A stretch of 64,000 nt of DNA, from positions 1 to 64,000 of the forward strand of contig CASEEV010000077.1 of NCBI GenBank assembly GCA_949287065.1. The letters run 5' to 3'. Below the pieces are notes generated by a model. It was not told the origin of the DNA, did no database searches, and saw only the letters and a program-made list of their open reading frames with translations. Position numbers and translations under genes: made by a program. Of this stretch, positions 1-8,526 are shown piece by piece (within the stretch, counting starts at the first letter, position 1; every line of letters begins with the position of its first letter). Source of the DNA: an uncultured Collinsella sp. GTDB lineage: Bacteria > Actinomycetota > Coriobacteriia > Coriobacteriales > Coriobacteriaceae.

Positions 1-1247
1 ACTGATACGGGCTCGTATGTGCCGCGCTCACGGAAGCGCGCCAAGTCGCGGGCGAGCGTTGCGGGGTCGCACGACACGTAGGCGACGGCGCGGGGGGCGG
101 CGTCCGAGATGAGGTCGATCACCTCGGACGCGAGTCCGGCACGCGGAGGGTCGACGAGCACGAGGTCGGGGTCGACCTCCGGGAACTCGCGGGCAGCATC
201 GCCTCCGATGGCCTCGACGTTCGCGCAGCCCGCCGCATCTAGGTTGCGTCGCAGGTCGCGCACGGCAGGTCCGTAAGCCTCGAGGGCGTACACCTCGGCG
301 CCCGTTTGCGCGAGGGGCAGGGTAAAGGTTCCGGCGCCGCAGTACAGATCGAGCACGCGGTCGGACTCTCTTGGCAAAAGCGCCTGGAGGGCGATGTCGA
401 TGAGAAGCTCAGCCGCTTCGGTATTGACCTGAAAGAAGGAGGGGGCGGAGAGGCGCATCTCGCTCCCTGCGATCCGCTCGGTCCAGAAGCCCTTGCCGTC
501 GAGAACCTCGACCTTCTTCACGCGGCGCGCCTTGGCTGGTCCTCCGCTCATGACGCGCACGACGCTTGTGGGCTTGCAGGAGTCTTTGAGCACCTTTGCC
601 GCCATGGCGCGCGGGAAAGCTCCCGTAGGAGTCCAAAGCGCCACTTCGAGCTGCTTGGTGCGTCTGCTCGCGCGAATCCCCACGCGTTCGAGACCGAGGT
701 CCTGCCTGCCGCTCAGATATCCGAGGGCGCCTTCTACTGCGGCCACGGCTTTGGGGAAGGCCCTTTCAAACAGGGGGCAGCTTTTGACCTTTACCACGGC
801 GTCGGAATGGGCGAGATGCATGCCGAGCGAGAAGCGCCCCTTTGCAGATCCGGGAGCGAGCTCGATCTTGTTGCGGTATCCCCAGGCGTCGTCGGTGCTC
901 TGGATCGGCTTGACCAGCGCTTCGGCTTCTTCTGGAGAAAAGCGTCCGATGCGCTTAAGGGCGTCGGTGACGGCGTCTTGTTTTGCGGCGAGCTGGGCAT
1001 GGCGCCCGAGCATGCCCCACGGGCAGCCGCCGCACATGCCGACGTAGGGGCAGGGTGCCTCAACGCGGTGGGCGCCCGATGAGATCACCGAGCTGACGCG
1101 CGCTTTAGAGAATCGCTCGCCGTCGGAGAGAACCTCCGCCTCGACGACGTCGCCCGGGGTGCCGCCTGAAACAAAGACGGTCTTCCCGTTGTCGTCGTGG
1201 GCAACGGCGTCTGGGCCGTAGCTCATGCGTTCGATCGTGAGTCTCAT
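1..1247 (-). CDS. 23S rRNA (uracil-C5)-methyltransferase, RlmD/RlmCD/TrmA family (3' end cut by window)
   Basis: SAM-dependent enzyme expected to methylate C5 of a uridine in rRNA or tRNA. The first ~60 residues look like a TRAM RNA-binding domain. Next comes an iron-sulfur type cysteine cluster (C66, C72, C75 in CPYVGMCGGCPW). Near the window edge are the SAM/catalytic motifs VDPPRAGL and SCDPATLARDL, whose Cys (residue 393) is the expected nucleophile. About 415 codons are present, so only a short C-terminus is missing. The ATG at 1247 was chosen because GAGGAG lies just upstream. The family is certain; the target base is not, because RlmD, RlmCD and TrmA cannot be separated here. Confidence 0.9.
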   Translation of the reverse strand, partial: MRLTIERMSYGPDAVAHDDNGKTVFVSGGTPGDVVEAEVLSDGERFSKARVSSVISSGAHRVEAPCPYVGMCGGCPWGMLGRHAQLAAKQDAVTDALKRIGRFSPEEAEALVKPIQSTDDAWGYRNKIELAPGSAKGRFSLGMHLAHSDAVVKVKSCPLFERAFPKAVAAVEGALGYLSGRQDLGLERVGIRASRRTKQLEVALWTPTGAFPRAMAAKVLKDSCKPTSVVRVMSGGPAKARRVKKVEVLDGKGFWTERIAGSEMRLSAPSFFQVNTEAAELLIDIALQALLPRESDRVLDLYCGAGTFTLPLAQTGAEVYALEAYGPAVRDLRRNLDAAGCANVEAIGGDAAREFPEVDPDLVLVDPPRAGLASEVIDLISDAAPRAVAYVSCDPATLARDLARFRERGTYEPVS

Positions 1248-1313
1248 GGCTTCTCCTCGTAGCGGATCTGCGTTGGCGGCTTCATGCCGTGTCCGCAAGC
1301 AAGTATACGCGAA

Positions 1314-1346
1314 GGGCCCGTCGGCGCTTCGCGCGCTGACGGGCCC
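1314..1346 (-). terminator. Stem-loop downstream of ppk1
   Basis: A 9-bp perfect stem (GGGCCCGTC with GACGGGCCC) with further GC pairing inside lies about 50 bases past the ppk1 stop. It has no clear U-tract, so it may be a weak terminator or an RNA-stabilising hairpin. Confidence 0.5.
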
Positions 1347-1398
1347 CAGGTAATCAACAGGGTCGCGGGATATCTGACGGCTTGCGCAACGGGCAGCG

Positions 1399-4095
1399 CT
1401 AACGGGCGCGCGTGCGACGCTTGCCTTCCGAGCTCTCGAGGGCGCGGATCTCGCGTTCCGCCGAGGAGGGGGAGACGAGCGTCTTGATGCCCAAGCGGAT
1501 GAGCGCAAGGCTCGTGCGGAGGCGCCCGCGTTTTTTGGCGGGGCGGTGCTGCGCCGGGCGCGCAGGCGCAGGCTCTGCTGCGGGAGGCTCGATGATCGTG
1601 GCTTCGACGCGCGAAACGGAAGGCGCAGCCTTCTTGGGCGTTTCCGGCTTCTTCTCGGGCGCGGGAGCCTGGGCGTTGCCGCTTTGCTGAGCGGTTTCAG
1701 AGGCCGCAACCGTCGGTGCGTTCGATGCGGCAGGGGCAGTCTGCTCTTCTGCCGCCGTGAGCTCCGCTGCGGGCGCGGTGATGCCGGGGACAAACTCCGG
1801 CACAGCCGCCGATGTGGGCTTCGCCTCGGGGGCGTTTGCGCGCTTCTCTTCCTTCTCGCGCTTCTCGGCTGCCTCCTGGGCGCGTCGGTAGGCGTTGAGG
1901 ATCATGTACTGCTGCGAGTTGAACGGCTCCTCGCCCTCGTGGCGCGGCGCGGTTTCCCATTGGCCCTCGCTCGAGAGCACGCGTGCCTTGACGTTGTCGG
2001 AGAGCTGCATGTGCATGTAGCCGCGCACGAGATCGCGGCACTCGGGGTCGAGCACGGGGAAGGCGATCTCGACGCGGTGCTCGGTGTTGCGGGTCATCAT
2101 GTCGGCAGACGAGAGGTACAGCGTGTCGGCCTCAACGCCGAAGGAGTACACGCGGGCATGCTCAAGGAACCTGCCGACAATGGAGCGAACGTGCACGTTG
2201 TCGGTTTTGCCCGGGATGCCGGGCTTCAGGCAGCAGATGCCGCGGATGATCATCTCGATGCGGACGCCTGCGCGCGACGCTTCGGAGATCTTGTCGATAA
2301 CCTCGCGGTCGGTGAGCGAGTTCATCTTGAAGAAGGCGTAGGCTTCCTCGCCGGCGCGGGCGCGTTCGATCTCGCGGTTGAGGCCGGTCATGATGAGGGG
2401 CTTGAGGCCGACCGGGGCAACGCCGAGGTACTTGTAGCTGCCCTTGAGGTTGCCGAGCGACAGGTTGCGGAAGAACGCGTTGCCGTCTTCGCCGATACCG
2501 GGATGGGCGGTCATGAGCATGAAGTCGGAGTAGAGCTTGGCGGTCTTCTCGTTGAAGTTGCCGGTTCCGAGGAGCGTGATGCGGCTCACGTCAAGACCGG
2601 TGCGGTAAGTGATCTGGCAGATCTTGGAGTGGCACTTAAAGCCCTCGGAGCCGTAGATGACCGTGCAGCCCGCAGCTTCGAGACGCTCCGCCCACTGGAT
2701 GTTGTTGGCCTCGTCGAAGCGGGCGCGCAGCTCCATGAGCACGGTGACCTCTTTGCCGTCTTCGGACGCCGAGATGAGCGACTCGCACAGGCGCGACTGC
2801 TTGGCGACGCGGTAGAGCGTGATGCGGATGCTGATGCACTCGGGATCGTGCGCCGCCTCGTGCACGAGGTCGAGGAAGGGGTCCATCGACTCGTACGGGT
2901 AGAACAGCAGCTTGTCGCCCTCCATGACCTGTTCGCGCATCGAGCGCCCGGGTACCACCATCGGGCTCGGCTGCGGCGTTACCGGGCGGAAGAGCACTTC
3001 GGCGCGCGACGCCGCGGGGATCTTGTCCTCTACGGCGTACACGTAGCTCAAATCGAGCGGCATGTCGGCAACGTTGACGGCCTTGCTCGAAAGCTTGAGG
3101 GCCTTGCGGATGACCTTGAGATCCTCCTTGTTGAGATGCCCCTCCACCTCGAGGCGCACGGGCTGCAGGCGCAAGCGCTGCTTGAGGATGCGCTTCATAT
3201 GCTGACGGTAATCGTCGTCTTCCTCGACGCCTTCGCCGTCGGGGTCGATGTCGGCGTTGCGCGTGACGCGGATAACCGCGCGGTCGGTCGGCGCAAAGGA
3301 GCCGAAGCAGCTGTCGAGGCAGGCCATGACGATGTCCTCGATGAGGATGTAGCGGTACGCTTGGCCGGCCTGCGACTTAACGCGGACCTCGACCGTGCGG
3401 GGGAGATGGCTGGGAACCTCGATAAGGCCGAGAAGGTCCTTCTCGTCGACGCTGTCGAGCCCGCAGACAAGGTAGAGCGCGCCGTTGCGCAGGTTCGGGA
3501 AGGGGTGACGCGGGTCTATGACGAGCGGGGAGATGATGGGCGCGAGGTAGCGGCGGAAGTATTGCTCGACAAAGGTGCGCTCCTCGTCGGTGAGGTTGTT
3601 GGGCCGCAGGCGCTCGACGCCGTAGTCCTCGAGCTCTTCCTCGATTGCGTTGAACCCCGCCTGCGCGCGCTTGAGAAGCGGCGCCAGGTCGGCGAAGATG
3701 CGGTCGATCTGCTCGCTCGCGGTGAGGTTCTCCTTGTTCTCGACCGGCTGCCGCTTGAGCGTGGCGAGGTCGGAGAGGCCGCCGACGCGCACCATGAAGA
3801 ACTCGTCGAGGTTGGAGAAGAAGATCGAGACGAACTTGAGGCGCTCGTAAAGCGGCACGCTCTCATCGAATGCCTCGGTGAGCACGCGGTTGTCGAACTT
3901 GAGCCAGCTGAGCTCGCGGTTCTGCGTGTAGGTGAGGTCATAGCGGCTCGGCCGCTTGGTGCCGCCCTCTGCGGCGAGCGTGTCTACCTCGGCAAAATTC
4001 TTCTTTGCCTTCTTGTGCTTCTTGTCTCCCTTGCTGGGGGAGGAGTGCTTCTCGGCGGGGGTGCCGAGATCGTCGTCTTTGTGCTTTGCAGCCAC
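1399..4095 (-). CDS. ppk1: Polyphosphate kinase 1 with long C-terminal extension
   Basis: Makes inorganic polyphosphate from ATP, reversibly, through a phosphohistidine. The core spans about residues 50-745. The phosphohistidine candidate is H489 in CHSKICQITYR, followed by GTGNFNEKTAKLYSDF, a hallmark of the PPK1 C-terminal phospholipase-D-like fold. The protein has 898 residues against the usual ~690-740. The excess is a Lys-rich N-terminus (1-48) and a tail (746-898) of Ala/Pro/Glu/Lys low complexity that ends in a more ordered-looking basic segment (about 857-890). The start is GTG, with AGGAGG four bases upstream. It appears to be transcribed alone: aroQ upstream ends in its own terminator, and a TTGACA element lies in between. 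Confidence 0.96.
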   Translation of the reverse strand: MAAKHKDDDLGTPAEKHSSPSKGDKKHKKAKKNFAEVDTLAAEGGTKRPSRYDLTYTQNRELSWLKFDNRVLTEAFDESVPLYERLKFVSIFFSNLDEFFMVRVGGLSDLATLKRQPVENKENLTASEQIDRIFADLAPLLKRAQAGFNAIEEELEDYGVERLRPNNLTDEERTFVEQYFRRYLAPIISPLVIDPRHPFPNLRNGALYLVCGLDSVDEKDLLGLIEVPSHLPRTVEVRVKSQAGQAYRYILIEDIVMACLDSCFGSFAPTDRAVIRVTRNADIDPDGEGVEEDDDYRQHMKRILKQRLRLQPVRLEVEGHLNKEDLKVIRKALKLSSKAVNVADMPLDLSYVYAVEDKIPAASRAEVLFRPVTPQPSPMVVPGRSMREQVMEGDKLLFYPYESMDPFLDLVHEAAHDPECISIRITLYRVAKQSRLCESLISASEDGKEVTVLMELRARFDEANNIQWAERLEAAGCTVIYGSEGFKCHSKICQITYRTGLDVSRITLLGTGNFNEKTAKLYSDFMLMTAHPGIGEDGNAFFRNLSLGNLKGSYKYLGVAPVGLKPLIMTGLNREIERARAGEEAYAFFKMNSLTDREVIDKISEASRAGVRIEMIIRGICCLKPGIPGKTDNVHVRSIVGRFLEHARVYSFGVEADTLYLSSADMMTRNTEHRVEIAFPVLDPECRDLVRGYMHMQLSDNVKARVLSSEGQWETAPRHEGEEPFNSQQYMILNAYRRAQEAAEKREKEEKRANAPEAKPTSAAVPEFVPGITAPAAELTAAEEQTAPAASNAPTVAASETAQQSGNAQAPAPEKKPETPKKAAPSVSRVEATIIEPPAAEPAPARPAQHRPAKKRGRLRTSLALIRLGIKTLVSPSSAEREIRALESSEGKRRTRAR

Positions 4096-4169
4096 GATTC
4101 CTCCTGGATGGTTGGCTGGGCCGCCGGACAGGTGCCCGGCGGTGGGTTGCGCGATAGCGCATATGCATA

Positions 4170-4201
4170 AGCATAGCGCCTTGCGTGAGGGCGAATGTCA
4201 A
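4170..4201 (-). promoter_or_regulatory. Candidate ppk1 promoter
   Basis: On the minus strand a perfect -35 TTGACA (4196-4201) is followed, after a long 20-base spacer, by TATGCT (4170-4175). The -35 is strong but the spacing is not ideal. It lies between the aroQ terminator and ppk1, about 75 bases before the GTG. Confidence 0.45.
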
Positions 4202-4209
4202 GGACGTGT

Positions 4210-4244
4210 AAACAAGAAAGCCGACATCTTATGCGATGCCGGCT
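4210..4244 (-). terminator. Intrinsic terminator of aroQ
   Basis: A 10-bp stem, AGCCGGCATC with GATGTCGGCT (one G-U pair), has a six-base loop and is followed on the minus strand by the T-rich run TTCTTGTTT. It closes the aromatic cluster. Confidence 0.8.
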
Positions 4245-4298
4245 CGGGGCTTTCGTGCGAGAGGGGCGTCTCGCGTCTGCAGGTCGCAAGGCGCGACC

Positions 4299-4757
4299 TC
4301 AGTGCTCGCTCTTCTCGTCCAGTTTGTGCGCGAGAAGCTCCAATGCGTGCGCGTAGCCCTGAAGCCCCTCTCCGGCAACGCGCGCAAAGCAGGCCATGCC
4401 GGCGTAGGAGACCTGGCGGAACGGCTCGCGGGCGTCGACGTCCGAGATGTGGATCTCGACAGCGGGGAGGCCGACTGCCTTGAGGGCGTCCAAGATCCCG
4501 ACGCTCGTGTGGGTGTAGGCGGCAGGGTTGATGACGATGCCGTCGAACCTGCCCAAGGCAGCCTGGATCGTATCGATAAGGGCGCCCTCGTGGTTGGACT
4601 GGAAGACCTCGACCTCGGCAAAGCCGGCGGCGGCGCCTGCTTCGCGGCAGATGCGCTCGAGTTCGGCATAGGTGTTGCTGCCGTAAATGGCGGGCTCGCG
4701 TATGCCGAGCATGTTGAGGTTCGGGCCGTTGATCACGAGGGCCTTCCGTGTGGTCAT
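4299..4757 (-). CDS. aroQ: Type II 3-dehydroquinate dehydratase
   Basis: Converts 3-dehydroquinate to 3-dehydroshikimate, step 3 of the shikimate pathway. At 152 residues it has the usual type II length. Visible family motifs are NGPNLNMLG near the N-terminus, the IYG tyrosine region, NPAAYTHTS, and the EIHISDVDAREPFR block carrying the catalytic His and substrate-binding Arg. The ATG at 4757 has AGGAG upstream. It is the last gene of the minus-strand aromatic cluster. It lies just past the argF terminator, so expression probably depends on readthrough or an unseen promoter. Confidence 0.96.
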   Translation of the reverse strand: MTTRKALVINGPNLNMLGIREPAIYGSNTYAELERICREAGAAAGFAEVEVFQSNHEGALIDTIQAALGRFDGIVINPAAYTHTSVGILDALKAVGLPAVEIHISDVDAREPFRQVSYAGMACFARVAGEGLQGYAHALELLAHKLDEKSEH

Positions 4758-4783
4758 AACAACTCCTGTCGCCGGTGGGGTTC

Positions 4784-4824
4784 AAAAGATCGTGCCCGAC
4801 GAAGGTCATGCTCCGTCGGGCACG
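4784..4824 (-). terminator. Intrinsic terminator of argF
   Basis: An 11-bp perfect stem (CGTGCCCGACG with CGTCGGGCACG) is followed on the minus strand by ATCTTTT. It lies between argF and aroQ and would reduce transcription into aroQ. Confidence 0.8.
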
Positions 4825-4880
4825 GCGTGCGTCGGATCGGCTCGCCGGTGCGTGGCACGACCGGCACGTCGCAACGGGCG

Positions 4881-5873
4881 CTACTTGAGCGTCGCGTACA
4901 TAACCGCCTTGATGGAGTGCATGCGGTTCTCGGCCTCGTCGAAGACAACCGATTGCGCGCTCTCGAACACCTCGTCGGTGACCTCCATCTCGGTCAGACC
5001 GAACTTCTCGGCGATCTCGGCGCCGATGGTGGTCTTGGTGTCGTGGAAGCTCGGGAGGCAGTGCATGAAGATGGCCGTCGGCTTGGCGTTGGCCATGGCA
5101 GCGGCGTTGACCTGATAGGGCTTGAGGAGCTTGATGCGCTCTGCCCAAAGGCTGTCGGGCTCGCCCATCGAGACCCAGATGTCGGTGTAGATCACGTCGG
5201 CGTCGCGCGTGCCTGCGTCGAAATCCTCGGTGAGGGTAACGGTGCAGCCGTTCTCGGCGGCAATGGAGCGGCAGGTCTCTACGAGCTCGGCGTCGGGCAT
5301 CTGGGCGGCGGGGCCGCAGGCGGTGAAATTGAGCCCGAGCTTGGCGCAGACGACCATCAGGGAGTTGCCGACGTTGTTGCCGGCATCGCCCATGAAGGTG
5401 AAGTTCAGGCCCTTGAGGCGCCCGAGCTTCTCGCGGATCGTCATCATGTCGGCGATCATCTGGGTCGGGTGGAACTCCGTGGTGAGGCCGTTCCAAACCG
5501 GGACGCCGGCGTTGCGGGCGAGGTCCTCCACGATCTCCTGCGCAAAGCCGCGGTACTCGATGCCGTCGTACATACGGCCCAAGACGCGCGCGGTGTCTTC
5601 GATGGACTCCTTCTTGCCCATCTGGGAGCTGCCGGGGTCGAGGTAGGTCACGCCCATGCCGAGGTCCATGCCGGAGACCTCGAAGCTGCAGCGCGTGCGC
5701 GTGGACGTCTTCTCGAAGAGAAGGACGATGTTCTTGCCTTCGAGGTAGCGGTGCGGGGTACCCGTGCGCTTGAGTCGCTTGAAGTCGTCGGCGAGATCGA
5801 TGAGGTAGGTGATCTCGGCGGGAGTGAAGTCGAGGAGCTTGAGGAAGCTCCTGCCCGAGAGGTTGACACCCAT
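4881..5873 (-). CDS. argF: Ornithine carbamoyltransferase
   Basis: Transfers carbamoyl from carbamoyl phosphate to ornithine to give citrulline, or the reverse in arginine fermentation. The 330 residues show STRTR (57-61, carbamoyl-phosphate binding), the WNGLTTEFHPTQ segment and HCLPSFHD (ornithine site). The sequence looks like the E. coli ArgF/ArcB type. The ATG at 5873 is preceded by AAAGGA. It sits between aroE-aroK and aroQ with no arginine gene nearby and no arcA or arcC, so context does not decide between anabolic ArgF and catabolic ArcB. A strong terminator follows it. Confidence 0.94.
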   Translation of the reverse strand: MGVNLSGRSFLKLLDFTPAEITYLIDLADDFKRLKRTGTPHRYLEGKNIVLLFEKTSTRTRCSFEVSGMDLGMGVTYLDPGSSQMGKKESIEDTARVLGRMYDGIEYRGFAQEIVEDLARNAGVPVWNGLTTEFHPTQMIADMMTIREKLGRLKGLNFTFMGDAGNNVGNSLMVVCAKLGLNFTACGPAAQMPDAELVETCRSIAAENGCTVTLTEDFDAGTRDADVIYTDIWVSMGEPDSLWAERIKLLKPYQVNAAAMANAKPTAIFMHCLPSFHDTKTTIGAEIAEKFGLTEMEVTDEVFESAQSVVFDEAENRMHSIKAVMYATLK

Positions 5874-5966
5874 GTGCTTGTCCTTTCTGTTGCGGTTTTA
5901 CGAAGATAACCTATCATGCCGTGCGGTCGAGAAACCTGTTTGCAACGCCTGGAGGGCGAGCGGCGC

Positions 5967-7334
5967 CTATACGCCCGCGAGCGACTCCTGGAAGGGGAGC
6001 GCCTTATTGAGCGCTTCCGCCGTTGCGCGCGGGTTTTCGCGGGAGTCAACGACGATGTCGGCCCAGGAGCGGTAGAGCGGCATCCTGCGCTGCGCGAGCA
6101 GGGCAATGCCGTCGCGCGCGGAGATGGGCCTGCCGTGAACGGGGAGCTCGTCGAGGTTGCGGTTGAGCATGACGACGAGGCTGTTCTGCCTGAGAAGATC
6201 GCGGTTGCCAGGCACGGTCACCACGCCGCCGCCGCACGAGATCACCTGTCCCGACTTCGAGGCTACCTCGGCGAGCACGCGGGATTCCTCGGCGCGGAAC
6301 GCCGCCTCGCCTTGGGTTTGGATAAACTCCTGGCAGGTCGTTCCCAGCTCCCTTTCGAGCACGTGGTCGATATCGACGTGCGCGCGGCCGGTGAGGCGGC
6401 TCAGCTGCTCGCCCACGCGCGTCTTGCCGCAGCCGGGCATGCCGATGAGGGCGATGTTCTGCGCCGAGAACGACAGGTGCTCGGTGAGACGGGCGATCTC
6501 TTCTGCCTCGACAGCAGAGCCGAGGTAGCGCTCGACAGCCTGCGCAGCCTGGGCGACAAGCATGAGCAGGCCGCCCACGGACGCGATGCCGCGGTTCTCA
6601 GCCTGGAGCATGAGGCCGGTGCGGGCGGGGTTGTACACGATGTCGACGACGCTCTCGAGGCCTTGGGCCACGAGAGCGTCAAAGGCGCTGTCACTGAGCG
6701 GGGAGGCAGGGCATGCGGGATACATGCCGACGGGCGTGCAGTTGACGACTGCCGCGACGCCGCTTTGGGATGCGACCTCGTCGTAGCCGATGACCGGATG
6801 GGGGGCGACTTTGGTCGCGAGCTGCTGGGCGCGCGCGGCGTCGGGGTCCCGTGAGACGCTGACGGGTTCGGCGCCGAGGTCCGCGAGCACGGTCATGCAG
6901 GTCGTGCCCGCGCCGCCGTCACCGCCGAGCACGAGCACGCGCCGCTCGGCAAGGTCGATGCCCGCCGAGGTGACGAGCGATTCGAATCCGAAGTAGTCGG
7001 TGTTGTCTCCGCGCAGCCGACCGTTTGCGAGGCGGGTTACCGTGTTGACGTTCCCGAGGCGATCGGCAACAGGCGAGAGCTCGTCGAGATAGGGAACCAC
7101 GGTGCGCTTGTACGGGATCGTGGCGTTGAAGCCCTCCCACTCCCCGCCGTTCAGGAACGCCTCGACGTTCTCGGGCGCTCGCTCGAATCGGTGGTAGTCG
7201 ATTTCGGCCAGTTCACGGTAGATGACCGGCGTGTAGCTGTGCCCGAGCTTCTCGCCGAGCACGCCGTACGGGCGGCCGGCGACAGGGGCAGCCGTGGGCG
7301 CGGACGGTGTGGCACATACGGTAGGTGCTTTCAT
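5967..7334 (-). CDS. aroE-aroK: Fused shikimate dehydrogenase (AroE) - shikimate kinase (AroK)
   Basis: One 455-residue polypeptide carries two shikimate steps. Residues ~20-285 are AroE: GHSYTP substrate loop, NATIPYK with catalytic K76, GDNTD at 109-113 and a Rossmann glycine region near 136-145. Residues ~291-455 are AroK: P-loop GMPGCGKT (298-305), the DIDH shikimate/Mg segment, the GGGV motif and a lid arginine region. It reduces 3-dehydroshikimate and then phosphorylates shikimate. The ATG at 7334 was chosen over an in-frame start 78 bases upstream because AAAGG lies close before it and the AroE fold begins soon after. The first ~18 residues are Ala/Pro/Thr-rich and not part of the fold. 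Confidence 0.93.
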   Translation of the reverse strand: MKAPTVCATPSAPTAAPVAGRPYGVLGEKLGHSYTPVIYRELAEIDYHRFERAPENVEAFLNGGEWEGFNATIPYKRTVVPYLDELSPVADRLGNVNTVTRLANGRLRGDNTDYFGFESLVTSAGIDLAERRVLVLGGDGGAGTTCMTVLADLGAEPVSVSRDPDAARAQQLATKVAPHPVIGYDEVASQSGVAAVVNCTPVGMYPACPASPLSDSAFDALVAQGLESVVDIVYNPARTGLMLQAENRGIASVGGLLMLVAQAAQAVERYLGSAVEAEEIARLTEHLSFSAQNIALIGMPGCGKTRVGEQLSRLTGRAHVDIDHVLERELGTTCQEFIQTQGEAAFRAEESRVLAEVASKSGQVISCGGGVVTVPGNRDLLRQNSLVVMLNRNLDELPVHGRPISARDGIALLAQRRMPLYRSWADIVVDSRENPRATAEALNKALPFQESLAGV

Positions 7335-7366
7335 AGGAGGGCCTTTCGGGCTGGAGGGTTGCGCGA

Positions 7367-8512
7367 TCAGACGATCTCGGTATAGCTGCCGAGATAGGTG
7401 ACCGAGTCGCATACGTCGTTAAGGGCGTCGAGGAGCTGCGAGAACTCCGGTGCCACGGCCGGGCAGTCGACGTCGAAGTAGAACGCGAACTCGAAGTCGC
7501 GCCCGGCGATGGGGCGGCTCTCGAGCTTGACGAGGTTGACGCCGAACGTGTAGAAGCGCTCGAGCACGCGGTAGAGCGCTCCCGGGTTGTGGGGAAGGGT
7601 GATCATCAGAGAGGATCTGGTGGCGCCGGGGTAGACCGCGCGCTCGGCGGAGATCACGACGAACCGGGTGAAGTTGCTGTCGTTGTCCTGGAATCCCTCG
7701 GCGAGCACGTCGAGCCCGTAGAGGCGTGCGCAGTCTCGCGAGGATATCGCGGCGACATCGCCGCGTCCCGACCGTGCGACGCGCTCTGCCGCCATGGCCG
7801 TGTTCTCGCATACCGTGACCTTGGCGCCCAGCTTGGCAATGGAGCGCTGGCATTGCGCGAGGGCCTGCTCGTGGCTGAAGATCTCGCGTACGTCGCCGAG
7901 AGCGGTGCCCGCAGGCGCGAGAAGGTCATGGTCGATCTTGAGGCGCAGCGAGCGGACGATGGTAAAGCCGTACGACGCGAGGAGGTCGTACACGGCGTTT
8001 ACCGAGCCTGCCGTGGAGTTCTCGATGGGCAGCACGCCGAAGGCGCAGGTGCCGTCGGCGACGGCCTGGAACACGCCCTCGAAGGAGGGCCGGTAGCTGA
8101 TCTGGGGGAGCGAGAAGAGCCGGCATGCCGCGATCTGGCTGTAGGCGCCCTCAACGCCTTGGCAGGCAACGGTTGCCTGCGCGGGGAAGGGCGTTTCGAG
8201 CGTAAGGTAGCTCTTGCGCACCTGTTCCGAGAGCCGGTCGGCGCGGTCTTGCGCGAGGATGTTCTCCTGCTCCGCCCGGCTCATGCTCATGAGAAGGGAG
8301 AAGAGGGCGACCGCCTGAGTCGAGAGGCCTTCGGGCGCCTGGGCGGCAACGCTTGCGAGCTTCTCGCGCTCGCGAGCCGGGTCGTAGACCGCCTTGCCGG
8401 TTCCGCGCTTCGACTCGGCAACCTCGCGCGCAAGGTTCATGCGCTCGGCAAAGAGCCCGACGATGCGGGCGTCCACGTCGTCGATGCGCTCTCGGATGGA
8501 AGAGAGGTCCAT
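7367..8512 (-). CDS. pheA: Bifunctional chorismate mutase - prephenate dehydratase (P-protein)
   Basis: Converts chorismate to prephenate and then to phenylpyruvate. The 381 residues split into an AroQ-type helical chorismate mutase (~1-95), a prephenate dehydratase (~113-285, with GVEGAYSQIA, IENSTAGSV and NFTRF) and a C-terminal ACT domain (~295-370, with NPGALYRVL and LESRP). The LESRP motif is linked in the family to phenylalanine feedback. The ATG at 8512 has GAAAGGA upstream; upstream in-frame codons run into aroC and look non-coding. It lies 14 bases after aroC and 32 before aroE-aroK, so it is co-transcribed. Confidence 0.96.
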   Translation of the reverse strand: MDLSSIRERIDDVDARIVGLFAERMNLAREVAESKRGTGKAVYDPAREREKLASVAAQAPEGLSTQAVALFSLLMSMSRAEQENILAQDRADRLSEQVRKSYLTLETPFPAQATVACQGVEGAYSQIAACRLFSLPQISYRPSFEGVFQAVADGTCAFGVLPIENSTAGSVNAVYDLLASYGFTIVRSLRLKIDHDLLAPAGTALGDVREIFSHEQALAQCQRSIAKLGAKVTVCENTAMAAERVARSGRGDVAAISSRDCARLYGLDVLAEGFQDNDSNFTRFVVISAERAVYPGATRSSLMITLPHNPGALYRVLERFYTFGVNLVKLESRPIAGRDFEFAFYFDVDCPAVAPEFSQLLDALNDVCDSVTYLGSYTEIV

Positions 8513-8526
8513 GTACGTCCTTTCAG

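Noticed and set aside
1546-4170. Very long open frame on the plus strand opposite ppk1
   Set aside because: It mirrors the ppk1 codons; the product is low-complexity Ala/Val/Glu/Leu with no motif. High GC makes long antisense frames common here.
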